A stretch of DNA of 64,000 nt from Durusdinium trenchii (Eukaryota; Sar; Dinophyceae; Suessiales; Symbiodiniaceae), in assembly GCA_963970005.1 (NCBI GenBank), contig CAXAMN010021113.1, positions 260,553-324,552 of the forward strand, read 5' to 3'. Made by a program: the position numbers and the translations under genes. Positions 33,688 to 45,445 of this stretch are shown in pieces; the stretch's first letter is position 1; the number at the start of each line of letters is the position of its first letter. The notes under the pieces are model-generated. The model saw only the letters and a program-made list of their open reading frames with translations, was not told the origin of the DNA and did not search any database.

Positions 33688-35410
33688 CAAGGGTAAGGGA
33701 CCACAGCTGCTTCTTGCCGCTTGGGATTCAGGTCTTTCAGTTTCAGGCCGAGTCACCACGCACACCACTGCCACGCCAAGTATTTTTAAAATGGGTAGAA
33801 TCATGTCACTGTCCCAAATTTTTCGGGTACGAACTGGAGGGCCCAGGTACTTGTTTGGAGTTGTCCTCCCACATATCGTCCTCTTAATCTCTTCCGTTGT
33901 CCACAGCCGAGGACAGTCAGCACAGCATCAGCTTTAGCATCCTTTAGCCGTTTTGGAGGCTGGATCAGCTCCATGGAAACGAGCCAACTTGGGGGATCCG
34001 ACCCCAGGGATTGGAAGCTCTGGCCCCTACTGGCTGGAGGGTCCATGCTCCCACTTAGGTGGACTCCCTTCGACCCAACAACAAGGTGCTCCCTTCACCG
34101 CCCGACTGACCCCAGACCCCTCCAATTCAGGGACCGATCCCTCCAGAGGATTCGGGTCCAGGAGCCTAAAAGGGAAGAAAGAAACGCGCGGTCGCTTGGA
34201 CTTGCTTCAAAGGTCCAGTCCCAAACCCAAAAAAAAGAACAATACATGTCTTGCTGCGTATCGAGCCCGATTGTTTTTACCCGGAGTCTGGAGTCTCAAG
34301 GTACCTCGGAGAACAGGTACAAGTACATGTTTTTATAGGGTCATGTCCTATATAGGGTACTTTGAAGGGTCAAGCTACTGAACCTGTGGTTGCTAGCAAC
34401 ATCGTCGGATTCTCGCACCACCCGCTTTCCACCGAACCCCAACAACAACCTCTGGGCCCCTCAAGGGGTGGTGAATGGACACCCTTTCGCCGCTCTTCAG
34501 GGTTATTATTAAGACTCCCCATCGAAGGTGGGCCCTGAGAGGGATTGCCAGCGAGAAATTTGGGTGTGCATTAATGGGGAGACCCGCAACCAATTCGTAT
34601 TCAGGTCTATTTCCGTCTTCCAAGGGTCGTTGGGTTCCCACTTCCCACAAGGGTCCTCCCTGCTCATTCAGGATCTCCAGTCCACCCCCGCGTGGCAGCC
34701 CAGAGGCAGAGGACAAAGCCCATGAAACATGAATGTGTTTCGCGTAGTTGCAAGTCTTCATGTTACTACGTAGTTACTAGCTGTTGGTTTGTTGGTGAAA
34801 AGATGGTGGGTTTGAAGGGGTTGTTTGGGTTCCACACTAGGGGTATATATCTGGGAAACGCATCTCACGCATGGATTAGTGATTCAAGTGCTTGGAGTGT
34901 GAACATTCTGAAAGGATCAACCGAAGCAGTCAGTACATGGAGCTCGTCTCGCTGGGCTCAGTGTCAGGATTGATAATTATAGGCAGTTTTTGGTGACAAG
35001 GATTCACAGCTCAGGATGTTGAGTTTGCTAGTTCCGAACACCATTCACAACCTAGGACATCTTGCAGTCCAACAAACTTATCGGATCTTTGTCCGGCTTT
35101 TTTTTTACATGCCCAGCATGTATAGTTTCGGGCCTGGTACCCAGTTCTAGAGTTCTCCAAGTAGCAAGGAGGCGCTGTGGGTGGATGATTTCTAAAGAGG
35201 TCTAAAGAGTTTTCTTTCAGGTATTTGGAGCCAACTTGATTGAACAGAGCACGAAACCAAACGATGACCGAGCACTCCATTGACCTGGAAACCCAAACGA
35301 CCAGAAACCAATGGTTCCTATAGTTGTTCCTGTGTTCCTGCAGTGTGGCAATGAAGATCTTTTCACATTTTACATGTCACTCAAGTACGTGGTCGTTTGG
35401 AGAAACATCT

Positions 35411-35473
35411 AGGTTGGAGGCCACCGCTAGTAGATTGGAGGCCATCGCTCGTAGGTTGGAGGCCATCGCTAGT
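35411..35473 (+). repeat. 21-bp minisatellite, locus 2
   Basis: Three copies of a 21-bp unit (aggttggaggccatcgctagt) with one to three differences; it is the reverse complement of the unit at 30040. Confidence 0.85.
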
Positions 35474-36055
35474 TTCTTCTGCTTGGGACTGGCTTTTCTC
35501 GGTATGCTGTTGTCTTTCTGTCCAACTTCATTCTAGGTCGCGACAGCTTCGCTCCTGTCGTGGAGCTCGGCTGCTTGCGCTCCAGCAGATGGTGGCCATC
35601 GGGTCCCAATGGCCAAGCAGATTGGGGGGGAGCAAACTGAGGATCTCAGACCCAAACACGCCATGGGAATGGAAGAATTTACGACCCTTGAAACATCTGA
35701 AACCCACCCCAGGTCGGTGTGTGAATTTCTATGACACACACCGTGTTTCGTCGTCTCTGGGAGAAAACAAGCCCCAGACGAGGTGGTTTTTGGTTCGATG
35801 TGTTCGGTTCGATGGACTCAACAGCTTCGAATTGTAGGATCTCGACTTCTTGACGCATCCCAGTCAATCAAGGGATCAACTCTCGATCCATTTGTGAGCT
35901 TTTTACTCCCTTCTTGGCAACCAAGAAGCTCTAATCCCAAGTGGTGTTTATTGGGGGATTGGCCAGTCAAGTACTCTTGGGTATTAGCATTTATGTGGGG
36001 GTTCATATTGCATATAAACCTCCTTTCAAATTGTGCCATCTACTCTGAAACCGCT

Positions 36056-36176
36056 GGCATCGCTACTAGGAGCAAGGACGCTATTAGGGGCTCCTGGCAT
36101 CGCTACTAGGAGCAAGGACGCTACTAGACTAGGGGCTCCTGGCCTTACTACTAGGATCAAGACGCTACTAGGAGCA
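36056..36176. repeat. 40-bp minisatellite (ggcatcgctactagg unit)
   Basis: Two good copies and one diverged copy of a 40-45 bp unit starting ggcatcgctactaggagcaa. A related array lies at 38394-38466 and a single unit near 18.35 kb. The gcatcgcta core also resembles the 21-bp minisatellite. Confidence 0.8.
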
Positions 36177-36179
36177 CTG

Positions 36180-38393
36180 TGGGAAAAAAAAGCTGCACAC
36201 ATACGTTCTGAGAAGGTGTTCAGGGCCTCTGGATATCCAGTCAGATCCACTGGATTCTGTATGGCAATACCTGGATGCTGCAAGGAATCACATTGCAATA
36301 GGGTGCGGGGGATGTCCCCATGTTCAAGGGTAAATGGTTCGAAGCGTGCGGGTTTTATCATCTACTGTATATACCTTGACCACTGGAACTCAGACTTCCT
36401 GCTTGGCTGTGGACCTTGATGGGCTGCGGAGACCGGTAAAGGCAATCCATTTGCCTGGAGAGGGGGGGAGCCGCATGGGCTCTGACAGGCGTGAAGTACA
36501 GGCCGGTCGAATGGTGGAGCATCAGAGCATTCAAAAGTCATTACCCAGATGCTCCAAACAGCCGAAACATTGACATAACCACGGGTGAGTCAGCTTAACC
36601 ACGACCAAACAGCCTGACTGGTCCCTGAAAAGCTATAGGCATTTGAGCCCCCAGATCCCTCCATATGAGGGTTCGGTCCCTACTGAATGGAGGGTCCAGG
36701 GTCGCGTTTGTGTAAACACCATTCCTTGGGACGTTGCAGGAATCGTTCCATTTGCCTCCTGAGAAGGTGATGGGAGCGAACCTGGTGAGTGTGGGCTGTT
36801 CAACTTCCCCCCAACTTGTGGGCACCTTGACTCCAATGAAGCCATGTATACAACCAGAATTGACAGGAAGCATTTGAGAATCTGAACCTGGAGTTTTACT
36901 TAACTCCTTTCACGCATTTAAAGCAGCAGCAGCTCGCACTGTAGTAGTCGGCTGCTGGTGTTTTGTACCGCCACAACACGCTGTCAGATCCTCTTGGTGT
37001 TTGGCCCTTGCGTGTATTAGGACATAGGTTCTCGGCAACAGGTCCTTCGCAGTGGCGTTTGGACCAACAATTCATTGCAAGACTTAGTTCCACAGGATGT
37101 GACGGGCAACTGGAACAGTGGAACTCTGGAAGTTGATCTCAAGCTGAAGCGATTTGTATCCTGAGCTCAATGAGTGCCCCCCCTGGGCTCAATGAGTGCC
37201 CTGTCTTTGCATACAGAGTGGCCTAATTCATCCTGACCGCAGGTCGGGCAGGATTCACTGGATTCAGGATCCCTTTTTTGTTCAGGTGAGTTCGTACTTC
37301 CAGAGAATGGCCGTTGCCTGGGGGGGCCTGGAAAGGACATCCGAGCAACGGATGGTCCTGGACCCTTAGGGGCAGTGAACGGGATCATGAGTACGTGGCA
37401 GCCACGCTTCCAGTCCACTGTCTGACAGATCCTTTGGATCCGTTCAGAGTCGAACTCTAGGGGCGGTTTGAGATGTTTTAAGGGTCAAGGTAAAGAAACA
37501 CATAACAAAAACAATAACAAACAACTTAATAATCTTAATAAAAGATCGTGATCACAAACCCCACCATATGAAGAGGTTGTTTAATCCAAATGGGGTTATT
37601 CATCAAGAGTCTACGTTATATTGATTTGACGCTCGTAATAAGTGTTGCTTCATAGAAAGAGATCAGCGGTGCAGGTTCCACAGGTCTCTTCCTTCGCAGA
37701 GATGAGACTTTGATGGGTCCACCCGGCGGTGCGAAGCTTCGCAAATTGAGCAAGACAATGAACCGTTATGTGTGTGTTTGCATTGTTTCAGTTGAAGTAG
37801 GTATTGCGGCACACAAGGTCAAAAACAGAAACTATAGACAAGTCAAGTTGGAACTCTGACGATCTCATTGTAAATCTTCTAATCCACATTCCATGTTCGG
37901 AGGGCGATCTCACCGCTAGGTGACCCAGGCGTAAGACAGACCTCAAGTTGTTGGAATCTCTTCGGTTGATGCCGTGGCGGCAGGGACTCCGTCCAAAGCG
38001 AGGAACGCCCAGGGATTGTTCAGCCATGTTCAGCTTCCCTTTTTTTTGGGGGAATCTCACCAGGTTCCAAACTGCACGGTGAGTGTTTTCCACCTTGAAA
38101 CTCAGGCCCAAGCAGAAGCAAATGGTTGGAACACGGTATGCCGATATATGCTGATATGCTTTATGTTTTGTTTTGACATCCTTTACGGTGGCTGTTTCAT
38201 CCACTTGTTTCTGGCTGGGACAGGGTTTCCAGGTAAACTTGTTCGTTCGGATTAGGTGGTTGATCGACCAGAAATTCAGTGTTTTTTTTTCTCCGTGGAT
38301 GTGCAGCGCGGTGTGGTGTGGTGACAAAGTCGGAGGTCACACTCGTCCCTATCTTTTGAAGAGCTGGACGTCTCCAGGAAGCTAGTAACAAAG
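36180..38393. other. Non-coding stretch
   Basis: No exon is supported, though a 179-codon minus-strand frame at 37788-38327 has no domain or splice context. A motif gtacttccagagaatggcc at 37291 recurs at 32313 with a similar ggggggcc flank, marking a dispersed repeat. Confidence 0.35.
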
Positions 38394-38466
38394 GGCATCG
38401 CTACTAGTAGCAAGGATGCTATTAGTAGCTCCTGGCATTAGTACTAGGAACAAGAAGCTATTAGTA
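38394..38466. repeat. 40-bp minisatellite interrupted by the copia element
   Basis: Two units of the ggcatcgctactag repeat run directly into the left LTR. The DNA after the right LTR (gtaacaatgg) fits a continuation of the same sequence, so the element inserted at the edge of the minisatellite. Confidence 0.7.
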
Positions 38467-38468
38467 TC

Positions 38469-38666
38469 TGTTGGTCAGGCACGGTCCAGTGCCAAGGACT
38501 CCCCAAACACTTCTTTCCAAACCCTTCAAAAACAGCAGCTTCTTTTTTCTGCTTCTCTTGACCCGGTGTCACGGGTTTGATGGAGTGCGTCAACTCCATT
38601 CGAAAAGGGCTGCAGCGAACCCTCAAAGTTCAAAAGCAAACATGCTAGGAGGCTATCGTATCAGCA
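38469..38666 (-). repeat. 3' LTR of the copia element
   Basis: 198 bp with the same ends as the 5' LTR; two substitutions separate them. A short open frame visible here is only LTR sequence. Confidence 0.95.
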
Positions 38667-38674
38667 CTCCCCCT
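38667..38674 (-). other. Polypurine tract
   Basis: AGGGGGAG abuts the 3' LTR on the minus strand, the expected position of the plus-strand primer. Confidence 0.8.
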
Positions 38675-39154
38675 AGCTTTGCAAAAAGCTATCAGCCAGC
38701 ATCCTTCACTCGGGTACTCCTGACATTTTTGTCATTCTTCCCGCACGAGTGAGGAGCCGCTGAATCTTCTTCAGCTCAAGCCCTTTCTTGTTGGCAGGTG
38801 TTCGATGCCAAAATGTTGGCAGGTGTTCGATGCCAAAACTTCCTCTTCTCAACCCGTCCAGCACAGCCAGCTATGGCCTTTGGTGGCCTTTCAACAATGC
38901 ACCCAACCATTGTAAAGGGGCCAACATGGCCTTCCAGCAGCGTTGAATATCAAAACTTGGTGCGGCCAAAACATGTAAATGCAAAAAGGCTCTTCCCCTT
39001 CTCACAAACCAGTCATCAGCCGTTCCGGCTATCATCCGTAGTGGGCCAACCAGGCCCTGTGGAAAAGAAGCTCAACATGCAATGCCCATCATTCCATGCC
39101 AGCCGGCCAAAATGGCCTCCTTTTTCCTTTTTTTCTTTTTCTTCCACCTTTTCT
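38675..39154 (-). other. copia 3' untranslated region with 25-bp duplication
   Basis: Between the stop of the last frame and the purine tract the element holds a tandem 25-bp duplication (38790-38839, unit tgttggcaggtgttcgatgc...) and several short GGCCA...TGGCC palindromes (for example ggccaacatggcc, ggccaaaatggcc). Confidence 0.7.
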
Positions 39155-41032
39155 TCAGAGGCCCAATCCTCTGTCCCTCATCGCCTGCAGGCACAGGACA
39201 CAGATGCTGTACTTCTTGTCCTGGATGGTCGCACATCCAGGAAGTTGGTTGTCACCACGGTGATAGATCTCACCCCAACCTCGGCACCAAATCGGCTGTC
39301 CGCGGCGAATGCGGTTCATGTCGACCGCGACACCACATTGGTGACATGGTGGTGAAGCTCTCAAAACCGAGGATGTCAAGGTCTGGCAGTCCATGAACAC
39401 ATGGTACTTCTGGCCATACTTTGTGATGTAGACCCCCAAACCATGCAGATCTTGACCTTCGTTTCCAGCTGGATCGCCTGCCGCTTGAAACGGCCTTGGA
39501 AAAGCTTTTGGTGCAGCTGTAGAAGGTCGATCAGAACTTGCTGACCCCGTTGGCTCCCAAGCTTCGTCAGCCTGGATATCTCTGTAATCCCGTTCTGTGG
39601 GATGGTAGAGAGTTTCTTCTTCTTGTGTTGGCTCTGGAGGCGGAACTTCACGCTCCGCAGGCACTTCTTGTTCGGGCTCTTCTTGAATCCCAGTGAGGGT
39701 CACTTCCGAGGGAGCCGAAGAGCTCGATGTGATGAGCGGTTCTTGCAGATCTGTCAGGCCGGCTTGATGCCGCTCTTCCGCTGTAAGCGACGATGCCCAC
39801 CTCATCAGCCACTCTCTGTTGGTGTTGGCCCACTGGATCTGCTGTTCCCTTGTCATGGGAGGTGCCGGACCATATGCATGATCTTCTGGCGCAGGAGATG
39901 ATGAAGTCGACGGCTTCTCTTTCCCCTTTCCTTGTCCTTTGGTCTTTCCTTTTGACCGGGCACTATGCCGATTCACTTCACGGCCTTGGTAGTCGACCGT
40001 GAGGGAGCTTCCTTGCGACGATGAATCTGAGCTGTAGAAGCGAGGTGGACTTGGTGCCTGAGGGCAAGGCTCTGGTGTTTGAGGACCACCAGCTTGATCA
40101 CCTCCTTGAATGGCAGGTGTAGTCAGCCAGGCCCACAACCTTCGAAGGATGAGCGTTGCGAAGATGACCAACAACGTGTACATGATCATGAAGAACTGGA
40201 GTGGGCCGTCATCTCTCTCGCCCTGAGCTTTGGCCTTGGCCAGAATGGCCATAAGAACAGCCAGCTGGAGAGTCCTGCCATCGGCGAGTTGAACCATCGC
40301 CCTTTCCTTTTCACGCTCTTCTTCTTTTCCTTCTTTTGATCTTGTCGCCTCTGGGCCATCCTCCTTATTCTTTTCTTCCTCTTCATCCTTCTTTTCTTCC
40401 TTCAAGCTTGTCGCCCCTGGGCCGTCCTCCTTTTCCTTTTCTTCTTGCAGCGACATCATCATCAATTCCTTGAGTTCTCTTGCTCGTTGGATTGTGAGGG
40501 CCTTGGTGCCAAGATCAGCAATCATCACTGCACCCGACAGGTGGCGAACTCGCCAATCCAAATTTGTGATCCTCCAGCGAACATGTTGAGCTCGAAGTCG
40601 AAGATGGCGTGTTCGCCAATTTGCATTTCCATCGGCAAAGAATCCGGTGGCAGCGAGGTTATCAACAAAAAGGGTTTTCTTGTAGAGCTCTTCATGCTCG
40701 TTGATGAGGCAATCAACAGCATCACCAGTTTGTAGACCTTCAATGGCCTCCAACAATTCTGACTCAGCCGTAGAGAGGGCGGGAAAAGCCTGCCTTCCAC
40801 TTTTCCAAAACATCAAAGCTCCATTCCAGGTGACCATCACGGATCCATGTGAAGCTTGTGTCTCAGGGTTGGCGGCAAAGCTGGAATCCGTGAAGACTTC
40901 AAGTGCTCTTGGTCCTCCATCCCAACCTTCTCCCTTTTCCTTTGTGAACTTCAATCCTTCATTTGGGGTATTCTTGTTCCACCACCCACATTGGATGGGA
41001 TAGGATTTCTTGGGCACAGCGACTTGTAGCAA
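39155..41032 (-). pseudogene. copia RNase H with long C-terminal extension
   Basis: Residues 45-190 are a copia-type RNase H with the four acidic active-site residues in place: D49 (FTDSS), E90 (STAE), D124 (FVDN) and D173 (IADLGTK). About 430 residues follow, which normal copia polyproteins lack. They comprise a charged repeat (KEDGPGATSLKE, then KEDGPEATRSKE), one predicted membrane segment at 278-297 (LQFFMIMYTLLVIFATLILR), a Ser/Pro/Gln-rich region, and a C-terminal module with paired cysteines (CHQCG, CVLCLQ) and WCRGWGE. The role is unknown; an envelope-like or host-interaction function is one possibility, not shown. Confidence 0.8.
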
Positions 41033-42665
41033 AGGCGATGTCCGGCCTCGTTCTCGTTGACAGCCACATCAATTCCCCCACTAGTTTCTGCGCCTGGGTG
41101 ACGAGGTCAGGCGTGGGTTCTTCCGGAAGAGGACATAGGTCTTTCCCCACCTTCACTCCTTTTCTTTCCTCGATTCCTTCTTTGTCCTTTATGTAGTCTT
41201 CCTGGGAGGCAATGAACTCGCCCCATAGGCCCTTCTTCAACTCCATGCCCAGGAGCTTCACCTTGTCCTTCGTGTTGACTTCTTCAGGAGGTGATGTCTC
41301 CCATTCCGCCTGAAGCATTTTGGTGATCACTTCAATTGTACCGCCGTCTCCAACCACCATCAGGTCATCGACGTACACCAGAAGAAAGCCTTTCAGTTCG
41401 CCTCCTTCCACATCATCATTCTTGGCTTCACCCTTCAAAATCGCCCAAAGATTTGGTTCTGCAGCCGATTGGACGAGGTGATGCCCTTCATCTGAGTTCA
41501 TGCTTCGAAGTACACCATCGCGGTGTAGACCCCAACATCGTGGCGATTGCCGAAGACCATACATAGCCTTTTGGGCCAGGTAGTACTCATTGTGCTTGAC
41601 ATGGCCGGTTTTGATCAGGAGAGCGGGTGGCTTCAGGACAACCATCGTTGGAGTTTCTTGTTGTTCATCCAAGGGAGCATTGAGGAAAGCTACCCGGATG
41701 TCCAAAACAGTGGCCTTCCACTGCTCTTCAGCAGCTCTTTTGAGGACTACCAATCGGATTTTTCTCTGAGGACCTGGTTTCAAAGTGATGACCACCTTCG
41801 ACGGGACCACTTCTAGCCTTCGGCCCCAGGTGTGTTGCAGCTGCTGGAATTCTTGTTCGGTTATCTTTTTGAGTGCCTCCTTTTCTTCGAAAAGCTGATG
41901 TAGTTCTTTCTTGATCGCTTCACCCCACTTTGGAGCTTCTTGGAGTAGCTCACGGGGAGACACAATTCTGGTCCTCAACACAGGTTCTTCTTCCTGTGTA
42001 GCTGCACCTTTCACCTTCTTCAATTCCTCAAAGACAACATCCGTCACCTTCATCTCATCCTTCAGCATGATCACGCTTTCTTCCAGGATGACATTCGTGA
42101 TCTTTTCTCCGTGTTTCTTCCTTTCTCTTAGGATCTTGTCATACTCATCTTCGTCCTCCTTCTTCATGCTTTTCATCGTCATCTTCCCTCGGATCCTTCT
42201 TCTCGCCACATGTGGATCTTCCTCCTCCTCTGCAGCACGAACCACAGCCATCCATGTTTCCTGACTAGGTTCGGGTTCCACAGTCTTCAAGTTGAAGTAC
42301 GGGGCGATGACGATGTTCCCATCATCTCGGAGGACAAGATGGCCATGAGCATCTGGTCGCGGAGCCAGGTACCTCACCTTTTCATGGGTGCCTTCCAACT
42401 CCTTCGTCTTCCAAAATCTATTCTTCACCAACAATTCTTGTCCAAAAGGTGGCAGGTCCTTCATGTCCTTGTCAGCCATCCTTTTTCTTTCCCTTTCATG
42501 GACATAGTGACATGCATATGCCCACATTGACGAATCCATTCCAGCCATACCCAACAGTCTTCGGATGTGGCCCTTGATGGTTTGGATGGCTCTTTCAGCC
42601 CTCCATTGGCTTGACTTGAGACACCAGCGGTGGTCGTGAGCTGAATGTCCCGTGATCTGCACCAC
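40959..42665 (-). pseudogene. copia integrase C-terminus and reverse transcriptase
   Basis: The frame starts just before the integrase motif RAERAIQTIKGHIRRLL, passes a charged region (residues about 140-240), and enters the RVT_2 reverse transcriptase. Motif A is LDIRVAFLNAPLDE, then YGLRQSPRCW, and the catalytic box YVDDLMVVG (codons at 41361-41375). It ends with LVGELMWLSTRTRPDIAFA, the conserved copia connection before RNase H. All catalytic aspartates are present, so the polymerase core itself is undamaged in this copy. The frame is lost near 40985. Confidence 0.9.
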
Positions 42666-43498
42666 TGCTTCAAAGAGCGACTTCGAAATTCACCTCCCAA
42701 ATCGGTGTGAAGTCTTGCCACATGGTAGCCGTGGATGCGGAGCTGGATGTACATTTGTTGAATTGCTGACAGAATCTCCTTTTGGTCTTTGACCGGGAGT
42801 GGAATCGCCATGCGGTAGGTGACGAGCTTCGGATCTTCTCTTTCCTCAGCTTCTTGATCATCCTCCTGTGGTCCTTCTTCCACTTCTTCTAGTTCTTCTT
42901 GATCTTCCTCCTTATCATCTTCCTGTGTCACCCCTTCATCTTCATGAACTTCTGCAACCTCAGCTCCTATCTGGTCCTCATCATCATCAAGCTCCACCTG
43001 AGGCTGTTCTTCATCATCATCCAGCTCAGGCAGAGTTTCAGGTGGTAGCGGAGCATCTTTTGGGAGCAGCCACGTATAGGTTCCAACAAGGATGTACTTC
43101 GCGACATCGCGGCCATTCTTGGAGATTTGATAGGGACCTGCAGTGTCCAACGAAAGCGTGCCCGCCAAAGGATGCACAACTTTGCGATGCGGTTTTCCTT
43201 TAGCACTGTATTGTTGGCACACTCTGCAGTCTCTTCGAAATGGAACATGGCCGTTCTGAACATGTTGATCCCAGGTCATAGCTTTCATCTTCAAAGGTTG
43301 ACCTTCTTCATGAAGACATTGGACACAGGCCTGGGCAATGGTGTCACACAGACGCGGGACCCATCTTGCAAGGGTGGATGAATCCAGTCGTCCTCCATAT
43401 CTCCCCTTCCTTTGGCTCCAGGATTTCGCTGAGCTGGTAGGCGGAGCTGAAGATTTGTGCCCAGGGAAGTTGGTTTCACCGGAGCACCCTCTTTCCAA
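42461..43498 (-). pseudogene. copia integrase, zinc-binding and core
   Basis: A compact zinc-binding motif (H-x4-H-x6-C-x2-C in HVQNGHVPFRRDCRVC) leads into the DDE core. The first Asp is in LSLDTAGP and the second in RLHTDLGGEF. Between them an acidic block rich in Asp and Glu enlarges the spacing to about 148 residues; copia integrases usually have about 60. The third residue, Glu of RAER, sits 36 residues after the second Asp (DD35E), but lies in the next frame: a one-base loss near 42600 breaks the gene inside the active site. Confidence 0.85.
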
Positions 43499-43752
43499 GG
43501 TTGAAAATCCCCTTGGTTGACATGTAGTAGATCTAGGTCAGCAGCCTTCTTGAGAGCTTCCCAACCCTTGGTTCGCCAAAAGGAGACACATTCCGGCTTG
43601 TAGTCGACAGGATCAGCCGGTTGCTCCAGCAGGAAAATGGTTCTTTCTGGTAGTTCTTTTGGTTCCTTCTCCCCCCTTCTTGTCTCCTGAGCCTTTCGCA
43701 CGGTGTCGCCAGAGCAAAATGTCGTCTTCTCGACATTGGCGAGCTTGGTCAT
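43291..43752 (-). pseudogene. copia segment before integrase
   Basis: The frame encodes FLLEQPADPVDYKPECVSFW and DLLHVNQGDFQPWKEGAPV, continuing the linker. Coding returns to another frame near 43440. No catalytic motif is present. Confidence 0.5.
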
Positions 43753-44379
43753 TTGTGAGTGTAGGCAGTCCCCATTCGTGTTCCCAAGACCTCAATGGTG
43801 GTGGACCAGGGTAGTGCCTCAGAACTGATCTTGAGCGGCAATTGGAGCCGCCAATCACCCCCAGCAGGGCTCCGTCCAGAGCAGCGCGTAGTAGGCCTCG
43901 ATATGCTGGAGCTTCAGGTGTGGCCATCTCATGGTTCTCACCCCTTTTGACATCAACTTCCAGCAATTGACCTTTCAGTCCTTGTGCTTCAGCTGCTGTT
44001 TGCAGAGTGTATCCTTCTTTTTCTCCTGCATACAAATGAAGCAGGAACCCTCCCTTTTGCTTAAAGCGTTTCCTTTGATGTCTGTTGGCCGGCAAATCGG
44101 CCCAGTCACCAGGTTCACATAGCAAGGCTTCCTTCACATAGGGTGGTAGATCCTGGAGGGCAGGGTGTCCTTCGATCAAGGCTTGCAGCCATTCCAACTC
44201 CTTTTTTGGGTGTTCTTCTTTGGGATTTGTGGACATCCCGAGAGCACTTGAACAGGTAGTTCACCTCGAAGTGGATGGAAGACCTTAATCTTTCCCCCTT
44301 TCCATTGGATCTTGCATCCTTGTTGTGCCATCATTCCCAATGGAACTATTGGCTCCACATTGAGATTGGTGGAGACCAT
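43613..44379 (-). pseudogene. copia protease end and linker to integrase
   Basis: Two frames cover this part. One (44176-44379) completes the protease (NLNVEPIVPLGMMAQQGCKI, FHPLRGELPVQV). The other (43613-44236) encodes a long linker with EWLQALIEGHPALQDLPPYV and LLHLYAGEKEGYTL. Frame changes fall near 44230 and 43700. The linker has no motif I recognise; it is longer than the usual protease-integrase spacing in copia. Confidence 0.65.
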
Positions 44380-45445
44380 CGCCCCTCAGCAACGTGGTGT
44401 TCTTTCCATCAGCCAAGGCCACATTGACCGTCTTGAGGTTCTCGATCTTGTCCGATGAGATCAGTGGTCGAAGAGGATGGGTTGCACCTGAGTCCAAAAG
44501 GCCAAACCCCTCCTCCGGCCTCATTGTTCTTTGAGTCTCTTTGACCCTTGTCAACTTGAGTGTCTTCATACTTTTCTTGATCTCGTCAAGCTGTTGGTGA
44601 AGCTTGTTCATCTTTGCCTCGGACGACTCCTTATCTTTCATCATCCTCAACATTTTATTTGCTTCAGACAGCAGCTCATCCATTTTGTCATCTTCAGTCA
44701 TTGTTCCTCCTCCGGCGTTCTTTTCTGCCTCCTGTGCTTCACACTTTCCTCCTTTCTCCTCTTCCTTTTCCTTCTTTACCTTTGGCGGCGAGGTAGAAGA
44801 GCTTTGAGAGGGTGGATCACGGTTGGGACAAGCCGGAGCCATATGATTCTTGCCACCACAGTTGTAGCAGCGCTTGAATTCATCACGTTGGTCATGAGAC
44901 CATTTGCAATTCTTTCCTTTTCGGCAGCCATTGTCCGAGAGGTAGAACTTGCACAAAGGTTGAGCATCGTTCGAAGCGTTGCCCGCATTTTTCACCTTAC
45001 CCTCAACTTCCTTTTTCTCCTTTTCTTTCTCCACCTTCTTTACCTTGCTGGTCGCGGAGCTGGCGTTCATGGCAGCACTTCGCTTCTCCACCAGGGACAG
45101 CTGATCTACCTCCGCAATCAAGTGAGTGGCAAACTGAGTCACAGATTGAGCCGTTGGATTGGTGTCCACCTGAACAGCATTGCGGGCGAGCGAAACCCTG
45201 AACCTCAAGGCCTCATTGCCTTCAAGGGTTTTCTTCGTCAACTTGTTCAGGTCTTTGACCAGACTTGAAGGGTCCGGTTCCGTGGCCCCAATCTCCTGAG
45301 CCCTTGCCCTCCATCGTAGCCATCTTCTGAGGCCAACAACAGTATCATGAAGACTTGTGGGCTCGGACGGCTCTTCGAGGTTCCGCAGGAGCATCTGTTT
45401 CTCGCTGACCTCTCCTGGACAGTAGGCAGTGTGGAGATGTGCCAA
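44285..45445 (-). pseudogene. copia Gag zinc fingers and aspartic protease
   Basis: The segment starts in the capsid-like region, then has two adjacent fingers: a CCCH finger at residues 165-184 (C-x8-C-x5-C-x3-H) and a CCHC knuckle at 193-206 (C-x2-C-x4-H-x4-C). The CCHC knuckle is the normal retroviral-type RNA-binding motif. A coiled, charged linker follows, then the protease active site DSGAT at residues 318-322, with LISSDKIENL and VALADGK after it, as in copia proteases. The frame is lost just after the protease core near 44380. Confidence 0.8.

Noticed and set aside
38444..38626. 60-codon minus-strand frame identical to the start of the Gag frame
   Set aside because: It is LTR sequence; the duplicate at 46983-47180 explains it.
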